In this document: piece after piece, positions 37,971-45,612 of the stretch
Layout of the letters: each line of letters opens with the position of its first letter
Position numbering within the stretch: position 1 is the stretch's first letter
The notes under the pieces: generated by a model
Told to the model about the DNA's origin: nothing
Database searches by the model: none
Seen by the model: the letters and a program-made list of their open reading frames with translations, nothing else
NCBI RefSeq assembly: GCF_028283685.1
Contig: NZ_JAPWKF010000007.1
Location: 496,001-560,000 of the forward strand
Source of the DNA: Edaphobacter sp.
GTDB lineage: Bacteria > Acidobacteriota > Terriglobia > Terriglobales > Acidobacteriaceae
Length of the DNA stretch: 64,000 nucleotides
Direction of reading: 5' to 3'
Program-made: the position numbers and the translations under genes

Positions 37971-39606
37971 CTAGCGGCCTGCCTCAATAAATGTCACCTT
38001 ATTGATCTCTTTGAGGGTCGTGATTCCGGCCTTGACGCGCTCCAGCGCGGAATCGCGCAGGAAGGCCATTCCCTTCTCGCGAGCCTTCTTGCGGATCTCG
38101 CTTCCCGGCTTCTTCGAGAGCAGCATCTCGCGGATCTCGTCATCCAGCTCCAGCAGCTCATGAATAGCCGAACGGCCGCGATAGCCGGTTCCGCCGCACT
38201 CGATGCAGCCAGCTCCTTCGCGGAACGGAAACCCCCGCCAGTCCCGGGGCTCGAGACCGCTGGCTATCAGCTCTGCGTCGTCGTAGTACACGTCGCGCAC
38301 GCAGAACTCGCAGATCTGACGCACCAGACGTTGCGCCAGGATGCAGTTCAACGCGGAGACGAAGTTGTACGGCTCGACGCCCATGTTCAGGAAGCGTCCC
38401 AGAACGTCGACCACGTTGTTTGCATGGACCGTGGTGAAGACGAGGTGACCGGTCAGCGCCGAGTTGATGGCGATCTGCGCGGTCTCCGCATCGCGGATCT
38501 CACCGACGAGGATCTTGTCCGGGTCATGACGCAGGATCGAACGCAGACCGCGGGCGAAGGTCAGCCCCTTCTTCTCGTTGACGGGAATCTGCGTGATGCC
38601 GCGAATCTGGTACTCGACCGGGTCTTCGATGGTGATGATCTTGTCCTCTTCGCTCTTGATCTCATTCAGAGCGGCGTAGAGGGTCGTCGTCTTACCGGAA
38701 CCCGTCGGGCCGGTGACGAGCACCATGCCGTACGGCTCCTTGATGTAACGGCGGAAGCGTTCCAGGTCGCGTTCCGCGAACCCGACAACTTCGAGCGAGA
38801 GCTTCTTGAACTTCTCGCTCATCGACTCTTTATCGAGCACACGGAGCACGGCGTTTTCGCCGTGGACGGTCGGCATGATCGAGACGCGGAAGTCGATGAG
38901 GCGGCCCTTGTAAGCGAACACGGAAACGGCCGTCCTGTGGTACGCGGCGCTCGGCGATGTCGAGTTCGCTCATGACCTTGATACGCGAGAGGATCGTCTG
39001 GTGATGTTCGCGGGCGATAGGCGCCATGGCCTGCTGCAGCACGCCGTCGATGCGGTACTTTACCTGCAGCGAGTCGTCGAAGGTCTCGAGATGAATATCC
39101 GAGGCGCGGCGTTCGAGCGCGGTGAAGATCGTCGTATCCACCAGGCGAATGATGGGCGAGATGTCGTCCTCGCTGGTGAGCCGCTCGATAGAGATGTTCT
39201 CGTCCGGATTGTCGTCGTTTGAAAGCACGTCGAAGGCGAGGCCTTCGCTGGCCTCGTCGAGCACGCGCTGCGACTGCTCGGTCTTCTTCAGCAGCTCGTT
39301 GATCTGCGAGAGCGTTGCGACGCGGGTCTCGAGACGGGTACCCAGCAGGCCGGCGATCTCGTCGAGCACCATGAGCTTCGACGGGTCGGAGACTGCGATG
39401 GCGAGACGCTGCCCTACCTGCTCCAGCGGCACGAAGCTGTAGCGGAACATCATGTCGACAGGGACACGTTTGAACAGGTCGTGCTGAATCTTGAAGTTCT
39501 TAAGATCGACGAATTCGGAGTGGTAACGACGAGCGAGCGTCTGAGCCCGCTCCAACTCGTTAGCGCCCGCCTCAGCCAGCGGAATTGCCAGGGGAATATT
39601 CGCCAT
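37971..39606 (-). pseudogene. pilB: PilB/GspE assembly ATPase with frameshift
   Basis: The N-terminal part (39606 down to about 38914) starts at ATG after AGGAG and reads through LDIAERRVPQDGRFRVR, then leaves the family sequence. The rest continues in the next frame from YKGRLIDFRVSIMPTVHGE, with Walker A (GPTGSGKTTT), DPVEYQIRGITQ, the Asp/His boxes and a tetracysteine zinc motif (CEFC ... CIEC). The joint is at 38912-38913: one extra base (CGCTTAC for an expected CGCTAC) explains it fully. Apart from this the ORFs are intact and conserved, so it could be a sequencing or assembly error, a recent mutation, or less likely programmed frameshifting. The intact product would be about 545 aa. Confidence 0.88.
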
Positions 39607-39882
39607 ACCCGTAAGACTCCTGTGGTGCCTAACTGTTACAACATGAGCTCGGAAACTGGCCATCTCCGAGAGCCTGGCAATCCCCGCAGCTGGTTTCGCG
39701 CGGAGAGACGAGTCGGTGTACCCTCTAACTACAACAAAGTACGTGCCGATCGTACGATACGTTCGGGCCAGAGCTCCCTGCCATCGGCAAGTGGAACTGC
39801 TTCTCTATCGTACTATCCGGCCGGGCCGTTTATCAGCAACTGGAATCCGAAGAATCTCACATCATTTGGAGGACCTTTCGCC

Positions 39883-40446
39883 ATGAGCAGCGCTGCCCCT
39901 TCCGTCCCCACCATCACCGGAAAAGCCATTAACTGGTCCATCCTCCTCAGCATTCTGCTGATCATCGCTGGATTCCTCACCCTGATGATTCCCTTCATCG
40001 GCGGCATCGGCATCGCCATCTTCGTCGGCTGGGCGATGGTGGTCAGCGGCGTCACTCACTTCATCTACGCCTTCAAGACGCACGCGGCAGGCAGCCTGCT
40101 GTGGGAGCTGCTGCTGGGCGCGGTCTACCTGATCACCGGCGTTTACGTTCTGCTGCATCCGCTGGCCGGTCTGGCTTCGCTGACGCTGCTGCTGGCGATC
40201 TATCTGTTCGTCGAGGCCATCTTCGAGGTCATCCATTACTTCCAGGTAAGGCCGCGCAGCGGGGCGGGATGGCTGCTCCTCGATGGGCTGGTGACCTTCG
40301 TCCTGGCGTTGATGATCTGGAGATCGTGGCCGGCCAGCGCTCTATGGGCGGTCGGAACGCTGGTCGGCATCAGCATGCTGTTCAGCGGCTTCTCGCGCCT
40401 GATGCTGGCTCTGGCAGCCAAGCGCGCGGTCAGCACGCTCCCGTAA
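39883..40446 (+). CDS. HdeD-family membrane protein
   Basis: 187 aa with about six hydrophobic segments in paired repeats (WSILLSILLIIAGFLTLMIP, FVGWAMVVSGVTHFIYAF, LLWELLLGAVYLITGVYVLL). The family is named for the E. coli acid-resistance membrane protein HdeD, whose function is poorly defined. ATG 39883 has GGAGG about 10 nt upstream. It is divergent from pilB and unrelated to pilus genes by sequence. Confidence 0.85.
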   Translation: MSSAAPSVPTITGKAINWSILLSILLIIAGFLTLMIPFIGGIGIAIFVGWAMVVSGVTHFIYAFKTHAAGSLLWELLLGAVYLITGVYVLLHPLAGLASLTLLLAIYLFVEAIFEVIHYFQVRPRSGAGWLLLDGLVTFVLALMIWRSWPASALWAVGTLVGISMLFSGFSRLMLALAAKRAVSTLP

Positions 40447-40461
40447 AACCGCAGCTCACCA

Positions 40462-41139
40462 TTACTTTGACGGGGCGTTGTCCGCGCTGTTCAGCGAGTT
40501 GATCAGCGCGTCGGCCTGCGCCATGGAACCGTCGATCTGCACCATCAGCACATCGACGTCGGTGGAGATCCGTGCGGAGGTGCCTTTGAGCGAGCCGATC
40601 GCGCGGGCATTGAGGTTGTGCTTGAGGAAGGTGACCTGGTCCTGGAAGGACTTCAGCACCGGCGTCATGCGGGCCTCGGTCTGGCGCATGGACTTGATGT
40701 ACCCGGCCTCCTGCAGACGGGACTGGCGCAGCATGGCGGCCGACTGCTGCTTCAGGTTGCGGTTGTCCATGCCGTCGATCTCCTTCTGCCACTCCTTGAA
40801 CATGTCGGAGGAGACCTGGTCGATGGACCCGATGCGATCGTGGAGCTTCTGTGCGCTGTCGGCGGCCTTTTCGTACTGGCCGTTCAACTCCTTGTAACTC
40901 TTCTCCAGCGATCCGCCCTGGAAGCCGGTGAGCTCCTGAAACCGCTCCATGGTGGTCTTAATCTGCTCCTTGGCCTGCTGTTGCTCCTTGCGCGAGTCCT
41001 TGACCCGGGAGACGAGGATGTCGCGTTTCTCCTTGCCCAGCGTCGCCATGGCCTTGTAGTAGGTGCGCGTACAGCCGGAGAGCAGGATCGCAACGGACAG
41101 GACCGGTATCGCATAACGATGTTTCACTGCAAAAGCCAT
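40462..41139 (-). CDS. DUF2959 lipoprotein
   Basis: 225 aa. Lipobox ILLSGC ends an N-terminal signal; the mature protein is almost wholly alpha-helical and coiled (KDSRKEQQQAKEQIKTTMERF, here abbreviated, and SYKELNGQYEKAADSAQKL), as in DUF2959 proteins. The role is unknown. I chose the second of two adjacent ATGs for spacing from GAGGG; it could start 3 nt earlier. Confidence 0.8.
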   Translation of the reverse strand: MAFAVKHRYAIPVLSVAILLSGCTRTYYKAMATLGKEKRDILVSRVKDSRKEQQQAKEQIKTTMERFQELTGFQGGSLEKSYKELNGQYEKAADSAQKLHDRIGSIDQVSSDMFKEWQKEIDGMDNRNLKQQSAAMLRQSRLQEAGYIKSMRQTEARMTPVLKSFQDQVTFLKHNLNARAIGSLKGTSARISTDVDVLMVQIDGSMAQADALINSLNSADNAPSK

Positions 41140-41279
41140 CATTCCCTCTTACTTACCAGAGATCGTGTGGAGAGAAGAAGCTCAATGTTCTCCCGGGTTC
41201 TGCGAGCATACTAGAGAACTTTAGTTAAGCCATCCATGGACTTGCTGAATTTCACTTCGTGACGACGGGATGAAGACGC

Positions 41280-42479
41280 TTAGTGCCCCATACCGTTGGC
41301 GCTGAGGCTGAAGATCGGCAGGTAAAGCGCGATCAGGATCGTCACGACGACGACTCCCATGACGATCAGGATGAGCGGCTCGATGAGGCTCATCGCCGCG
41401 GTCAGGTTCGTCTGCACATCCTCTTCGAAGAACTCGGCGACGGAGTTGAGCATCTGCGGAAGAGCGCCGGTCGATTCGCCCACCTCGATCATCTCGATGG
41501 CGAGTTCTGGGAAGGCCTTGGTCTGCTCCAGGCTGCGAGCCAGCCCCTTGCCCTCGCGCACGGTTTCGACGGAACGAAAGACGGCGTTGGCGACCTGCTT
41601 GGAGTCGATCGACCGTGCCGCGGTTTCGAGCGAAGGCACCAGCGGCAGACCGCCGGTCAGCAGCGTCGACAGGGTTCGAGAGAAGAGGCCAACCTGATAT
41701 TTGAGCCAGACAACACCGATGACGGGAAGGCTGATGCGTACCCTGTCGACTGCCATCGCTCCGGCATCGGTCTTGGTCCAGCGGAAGAATAAGAAGATCA
41801 GCGCGCCGACCACGGCCCCGAAGTAGATGCCATAATCCTGTGCCTTGTGCCCGAGGTTGAGCAGGAAGACAGTAAGCGAAGGCAGGGTCGTTCCCAGCTG
41901 CTCATAGAGCTGGCCAAACCGCGGAACGACAAACGTGATGAGGCCGATAAAGAGCACGATCACCATAATGATGAGCAATGCCGGATAGATGAGGCTGGCC
42001 GTCAGCTTCTTGCGGAAGGTCAGCGAGACGCGCTGAAAGCTGAGGAAGCGATCGAGCACCTCTTCCAGATTTCCCGAGCGTTCGCCAGCGAGGAGCGTCG
42101 TCGTGTAGACGATGGGAAAGCCACCCTGCGCCTCGAAGGCCTGCGAGATCGACTCGCCGGTCTTGACCCGAGCGGCAACATCCTCCAGTTGAAGGCGGAA
42201 GTGCATGACCTTCTGGCGCTTGCTGAGCAGTTCCAGCGAACCAAGGATCGGCAGGCCAGCACGGATGAGAGTGAGGAACTGCTGATTAAAGATGAGGAAG
42301 GTCTCAAGCTTGACCTTCTTGCGGCCAGCCGAGGCCATCGCACCCCGCGCTTTGACCGAGTAGACGTAATAGCCGGCCTGGGTGAAACGCGCGCGTAGCT
42401 CCTCGGCGCTCGCGGCCGTGTGGGTCTGTTCCTGCACACGACCTCGTTCGTCGGAGAGCCGGACCACAAACTCATTCAT
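41280..42479 (-). CDS. GspF/PilC inner-membrane platform protein
   Basis: 399 aa, the normal length. Two GspF domains each precede membrane helices: FLIFNQQFLTLIRAGLPILG with LASLIYPALLIIMVIVL, and LFSRTLSTLLTGGLPLVPSL with ILIVMGVVVVTILIALYLP. It works with the PilB/GspE ATPase to polymerise (pseudo)pilins. It is separated from the pilB-pilMNOP set by the HdeD-like and DUF2959 genes. Confidence 0.92.
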   Translation of the reverse strand: MNEFVVRLSDERGRVQEQTHTAASAEELRARFTQAGYYVYSVKARGAMASAGRKKVKLETFLIFNQQFLTLIRAGLPILGSLELLSKRQKVMHFRLQLEDVAARVKTGESISQAFEAQGGFPIVYTTTLLAGERSGNLEEVLDRFLSFQRVSLTFRKKLTASLIYPALLIIMVIVLFIGLITFVVPRFGQLYEQLGTTLPSLTVFLLNLGHKAQDYGIYFGAVVGALIFLFFRWTKTDAGAMAVDRVRISLPVIGVVWLKYQVGLFSRTLSTLLTGGLPLVPSLETAARSIDSKQVANAVFRSVETVREGKGLARSLEQTKAFPELAIEMIEVGESTGALPQMLNSVAEFFEEDVQTNLTAAMSLIEPLILIVMGVVVVTILIALYLPIFSLSANGMGH

Positions 42480-42586
42480 ACGCTGCGTTTACCCTCGGAG
42501 ACGAAAGATCGTTGCCCTTCCGCAGAAAGGCCGTCGCTCTTATCTTAGACGCTGCACAACAGGATTCGCCGGTTTGCGACGGACAG

Positions 42587-42614
42587 CAAAAAGCCCCGGC
42601 GCGAAACCGGGGCT
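42587..42614 (-). terminator. Rho-independent terminator of Fe-S carrier gene
   Basis: AGCCCCGG (42592-42599) pairs with CCGGGGCT (42607-42614); on the minus strand a TTTTT run follows the stem. It lies 27 bp beyond the stop of the erpA/iscA-like gene. Confidence 0.88.
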
Positions 42615-42640
42615 CTTGTCAGAAGTTTCTTATCAGCGAT

Positions 42641-43027
42641 TTAGACGCTGAAGCTGGAACCACAGCCGCAGGTCGACTTGACGGCAGCGTTCTCGAACTT
42701 GAAGCCAGCAGCCTCGAGAGTCTCGACGTAATCGACGGTGCAGTTAACCAGGTACATAGCCGAGGTCGCGTCGACGAAGACCTTGAGGTCCTCGAACTTA
42801 TAGACCTTATCCATCATGCCGCTCTGATTCTCAAACGACATGGAGTACTGGAAACCAGAGCATCCGCCGCCGACCACGCCAATGCGCAGGCCCGCCGGAA
42901 CCGGATCCTGAGACGACATGATGTCCTTCACCTTGGCGATCGCCGCAGGGGTAAGGTTCACCGGCTGGGTCGAAACTGGCGCTCCGGTAACAACTTCAGC
43001 GGTAGGGGTAACGGTTGCAGTGGACAT
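42641..43027 (-). CDS. erpA: A-type iron-sulfur carrier (HesB/IscA/ErpA)
   Basis: 128 aa. The three conserved Cys are present: GGGCSGFQYSM and the C-terminal CGCGSSFSV. The first 25 residues are an Ala/Thr/Val-rich extension absent from short IscA. The protein carries Fe-S clusters to target apoproteins. ATG 43027 follows AAGGAG. No isc or suf genes are adjacent, which favours an ErpA-like role, though IscA or SufA cannot be excluded. Confidence 0.9.
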   Translation of the reverse strand: MSTATVTPTAEVVTGAPVSTQPVNLTPAAIAKVKDIMSSQDPVPAGLRIGVVGGGCSGFQYSMSFENQSGMMDKVYKFEDLKVFVDATSAMYLVNCTVDYVETLEAAGFKFENAAVKSTCGCGSSFSV

Positions 43028-43212
43028 CGAATCTCCTTGTTAGACCTTCTCAGTGTATGCCCGGCCTGGGTTGGGAGCAAGCCTGAAACCTCCCCAGGCG
43101 GAGCGGATCAGGGCCTATCCACTCCATATCTCTTTTAGATGCAGCCAGGGTTCGACGGATGCAGAGGTCCTTAAAGCTGGTACCATCAGGTTTGTCACCT
43201 CCACCAAAGCCT

Positions 43213-43386
43213 ATGAAACCACTGCTCTTTCTCGCCGAGGCCTTCATTAATACGTTTGGCATCACGCAGCCAACGCCCGAGGCAGCAGATCGAGCCGCCA
43301 AGTTTATTGCAGCACTGATGGGCCTGGTTATTCTTGGCGTGCTGGGGGTAGGAGTCGCGGCCCTCTATATTCTGGTTCATCACTAG
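43213..43386 (+). CDS. Small single-pass membrane protein, 57 aa
   Basis: Starts MKPLLFLAEAFINTFGITQP and has one C-terminal membrane helix (FIAALMGLVILGVLGVGVAA) ending ILVHH. The ribosome site is weak. No function is recognised; it precedes another small membrane protein. Confidence 0.6.
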   Translation: MKPLLFLAEAFINTFGITQPTPEAADRAAKFIAALMGLVILGVLGVGVAALYILVHH

Positions 43387-43493
43387 ATAGAACCTGCCCA
43401 GATTCAACAGCCAAATTCCTGATTCGAAAATATTGGTGTTTTGTTCCAAGCGAGGCGTATTATGCCGTCGGACGGCGACCTGCTGCCACGCGA

Positions 43494-43544
43494 ACCTGCT
43501 GCCGGCCCGCAAAGGACCAGCAGGTGAACCGCCCAATGTGGTTC
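43494..43544 (+). promoter_or_regulatory. Tandem hairpins in leader of small membrane-protein gene
   Basis: Two short hairpins stand side by side: CCTGCTG (43495-43501) with CAGCAGG (43518-43524), then GAACC (43526-43530) with GGTTC (43540-43544), ending 16 nt before the GGAGG of the next gene. They could tune translation. No known riboswitch is recognised. Confidence 0.3.
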
Positions 43545-43572
43545 GGCCCTTAAGTGGGTGGAGGTACAAAGT

Positions 43573-43845
43573 ATGAGTGCAATTCCGATCATGCTCATTG
43601 TCTGGGGAGTGGTGGCAGCCTGTTTTCTCGCCCTACTCGCCTATCGCGGTCAGCTCACTCGCTACGAAGAAGACCAGCTCTTTCTCAGCAACTCCGAATC
43701 GCACGAACAACAGGAGCAGAAAGAGATTATCCGGAAGGTCAACCAGCTCCAGCCCGCCATCCGCGCCCTGGGAGTTGCCGCTGCGGCCATGACGGTCGGC
43801 ATCGTCGGCATCTTTACCTACGACGCATGGCAGCGTCTGCAATAG
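43573..43845 (+). CDS. Small two-helix membrane protein, 90 aa
   Basis: N-terminal helix (IMLIVWGVVAACFLALLAY), a charged middle segment rich in Glu/Gln (LSNSESHEQQEQKEIIRKV) and a C-terminal helix (ALGVAAAAMTVGIVGIFTY). ATG 43573 follows GGAGG at 8 nt. Function not recognised. Confidence 0.75.
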   Translation: MSAIPIMLIVWGVVAACFLALLAYRGQLTRYEEDQLFLSNSESHEQQEQKEIIRKVNQLQPAIRALGVAAAAMTVGIVGIFTYDAWQRLQ

Positions 43846-43900
43846 CAGATCTGCGCAACCCAATCCTTTAGAAGCACCAGTTCCCGGGTCATCCTGAGCA

Positions 43901-43939
43901 GACAGAAGGGGCAACGCCATGAGGCTTGCCCCTTCTGTC
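43901..43939. terminator. Long hairpin between convergent genes
   Basis: Perfect 14-bp inverted repeat, GACAGAAGGGGCAA (43901-43914) and TTGCCCCTTCTGTC (43926-43939), between the small membrane-protein gene and gnd, whose stops face each other. There is no clear T-tract on either side, so it may be a transcript-stabilising or extragenic repeat hairpin instead of a true terminator. Confidence 0.55.
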
Positions 43940-43953
43940 ATGCGGTCCTGCAA

Positions 43954-45414
43954 TCAGGCGTTGTAAGTGGTCGAAGAGACACGGCCGCCGCGGCCGGTCC
44001 AGTTGGTATGGAAGAACTCGCCGCGAGGCTTGTCGACGCGCTCGTAGGTGTGCGCGCCGAAGAAATCACGCTGCGCCTGGAGCAGGTTTGCCGGCAGACG
44101 CTCTGTGCGATAGCCGTCGTAGAAGGCCAGCGCGGTTGAGAACGCAGGCATCGGCACGCCAATCTCGATGGCATGGATGATGGCCTTGCGCCACGACCAG
44201 CCGTACTTGTTCAGCGCACTCGAGAAGAAGTCATCCAGCAGAAGGTTCTGCAGCTTGGGGTTCTTGTCGAAGGCGGCCTTGATGTCACCGAGGAAGGCGC
44301 TGCGGATGATGCAGCCGCCACGCCACATCAATGCGATGCCGCCCATATTCAGCTCCCAGCCCTGCTCCTTCTCGACCGCGCGCAGCAGCATGTAGCCCTG
44401 GGCGTAGCTGACCATCTTCGAGCAGTACAAAGCGCGGCGTACGTCTTCGATGAACTCCTTCTTCTCAGAGACGGTGAGCACCTTCTTCGGTCCTTCGAGA
44501 ACCTTAGATGCAGCGACGCGTTCTTCCTTGAGCGCGGAGAGGCAGCGTGCAAAGACGCTTTCGCCGATCAGCGTTACCGGCTGGCCGAGGTCGAGCGCAG
44601 AGATCGCCGTCCACTTACCGGTTCCCTTCTGGCCTGCGGTGTCGAGGATCTTATCGATCATCGGCTTGCCGTCATCGTCTTTCTTCGCGAAGATCTGGGC
44701 GGTGATCTCGATGAGATAGCTGTCGAGCTCGCCCTTGTTCCAGTCGGCAAAGATCTGCGCCAACTCATCCGGGGTCGCGCCGAGCGCCTCCTGCATCAAC
44801 TGGTAGGCCTCGCAGATCAACTGGATGTCGCCGTACTCGATGCCGTTGTGGACCATCTTGACGTAGTGACCTGCGCCCTCCTGCCCGACCCAGTCGCAGC
44901 AGGGAGTACCGTCTTCTACCTTGGCGGCGATCGCCTGGAAGATCTCCTTCACATGCGGCCATGCCTCGGGGTTACCGCCGGGCATGATGGAGGGACCGAA
45001 GCGTGCGCCCTCCTCACCGCCCGAAACACCGGTGCCGATGAACAGGATGCCCTTCTCTGCGAGCTCCTTGGTGCGGCGGTTGGTGTCGGTGAAGAGCGAG
45101 TTGCCGCCGTCGATGAGGATATCTCCCTTTTCGAGGTAAGGCAGGATGTGGTCGATGGTCTGGTCGACGACATCGCCGGCCTTGACCATCAGCATCACGC
45201 GGCGTGGACTTTTAAGGAGCTTGCACAGCTCCTCGGCCGAGTGAGCGCCGACCACCTGGGTGCCCTTCGCCTCGTTGTTGATGAAATCGTCGACCTTGGA
45301 TGTCGTGCGGTTAAAGACCGCAACTTTGTATCCGTGGTCGTTCATGTTCAATACAAGGTTCTGGCCCATGACGGCCAGACCAACCAAACCGATATCGCAG
45401 GTTCCTTCAGACAT
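43954..45414 (-). CDS. gnd: 6-phosphogluconate dehydrogenase, decarboxylating
   Basis: 486 aa, full-length homodimeric type. N-terminal Rossmann motif GLAVMGQNLVLNMNDHG, substrate-site blocks GTGVSGGEEGARFGPSIMPGG (split here as GTGVSGGEEGA and PSIMPGG), catalytic Lys in GHYVKMVHNGIEYGD, and C-terminal RAQRDFFGAHTYER-like segment. It oxidises 6-phosphogluconate to ribulose 5-phosphate and CO2 with NADP+. GGAG lies 8-9 nt before ATG 45414. No other pentose-phosphate gene is adjacent. Confidence 0.96.
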   Translation of the reverse strand: MSEGTCDIGLVGLAVMGQNLVLNMNDHGYKVAVFNRTTSKVDDFINNEAKGTQVVGAHSAEELCKLLKSPRRVMLMVKAGDVVDQTIDHILPYLEKGDILIDGGNSLFTDTNRRTKELAEKGILFIGTGVSGGEEGARFGPSIMPGGNPEAWPHVKEIFQAIAAKVEDGTPCCDWVGQEGAGHYVKMVHNGIEYGDIQLICEAYQLMQEALGATPDELAQIFADWNKGELDSYLIEITAQIFAKKDDDGKPMIDKILDTAGQKGTGKWTAISALDLGQPVTLIGESVFARCLSALKEERVAASKVLEGPKKVLTVSEKKEFIEDVRRALYCSKMVSYAQGYMLLRAVEKEQGWELNMGGIALMWRGGCIIRSAFLGDIKAAFDKNPKLQNLLLDDFFSSALNKYGWSWRKAIIHAIEIGVPMPAFSTALAFYDGYRTERLPANLLQAQRDFFGAHTYERVDKPRGEFFHTNWTGRGGRVSSTTYNA

Positions 45415-45430
45415 GCACTTGTCTCCAAAG

Positions 45431-45480
45431 CCGGTCGAGTTTCAAATGGGAAAACAATTTCAAATGGAGCTTTCGACCGG
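45431..45480. repeat. Nested inverted and direct repeats upstream of gnd
   Basis: Outer inverted repeat CCGGTCGA (45431-45438) and TCGACCGG (45473-45480) encloses two direct copies of TTTCAAATGG (45440-45449 and 45458-45467). It begins 16 nt upstream of the gnd start, in the promoter or leader. It looks like a regulator site or a leader hairpin; the regulator is unknown. Confidence 0.5.
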
Positions 45481-45556
45481 TCTCGACTTTCTATCACACG
45501 GACATAACAACATGACAGTGCGATTCCGTTACAGACTCAGAAGAGTGGTATTTCCC

Positions 45557-45595
45557 AAAAACAATGAGGGCCCCGATTACCGGGACCCTCATTCG
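45557..45595 (-). terminator. Terminator of second TonB receptor gene
   Basis: AATGAGGG (45565-45572) pairs with CCCTCATT (45588-45595), extended by inner CCCG/CGGG pairing; on the minus strand a GTTTTTGGG tract follows. It lies 17 bp beyond the receptor stop. Confidence 0.85.
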
Positions 45596-45612
45596 TGACT
45601 GAAGCGTGTTGG

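Noticed and set aside
37971..38921. A separate 316-aa ATPase gene starting MFAYKGRL
   Set aside because: It is the C-terminal half of the frameshifted pilB; it begins inside the conserved domain with no ribosome site.
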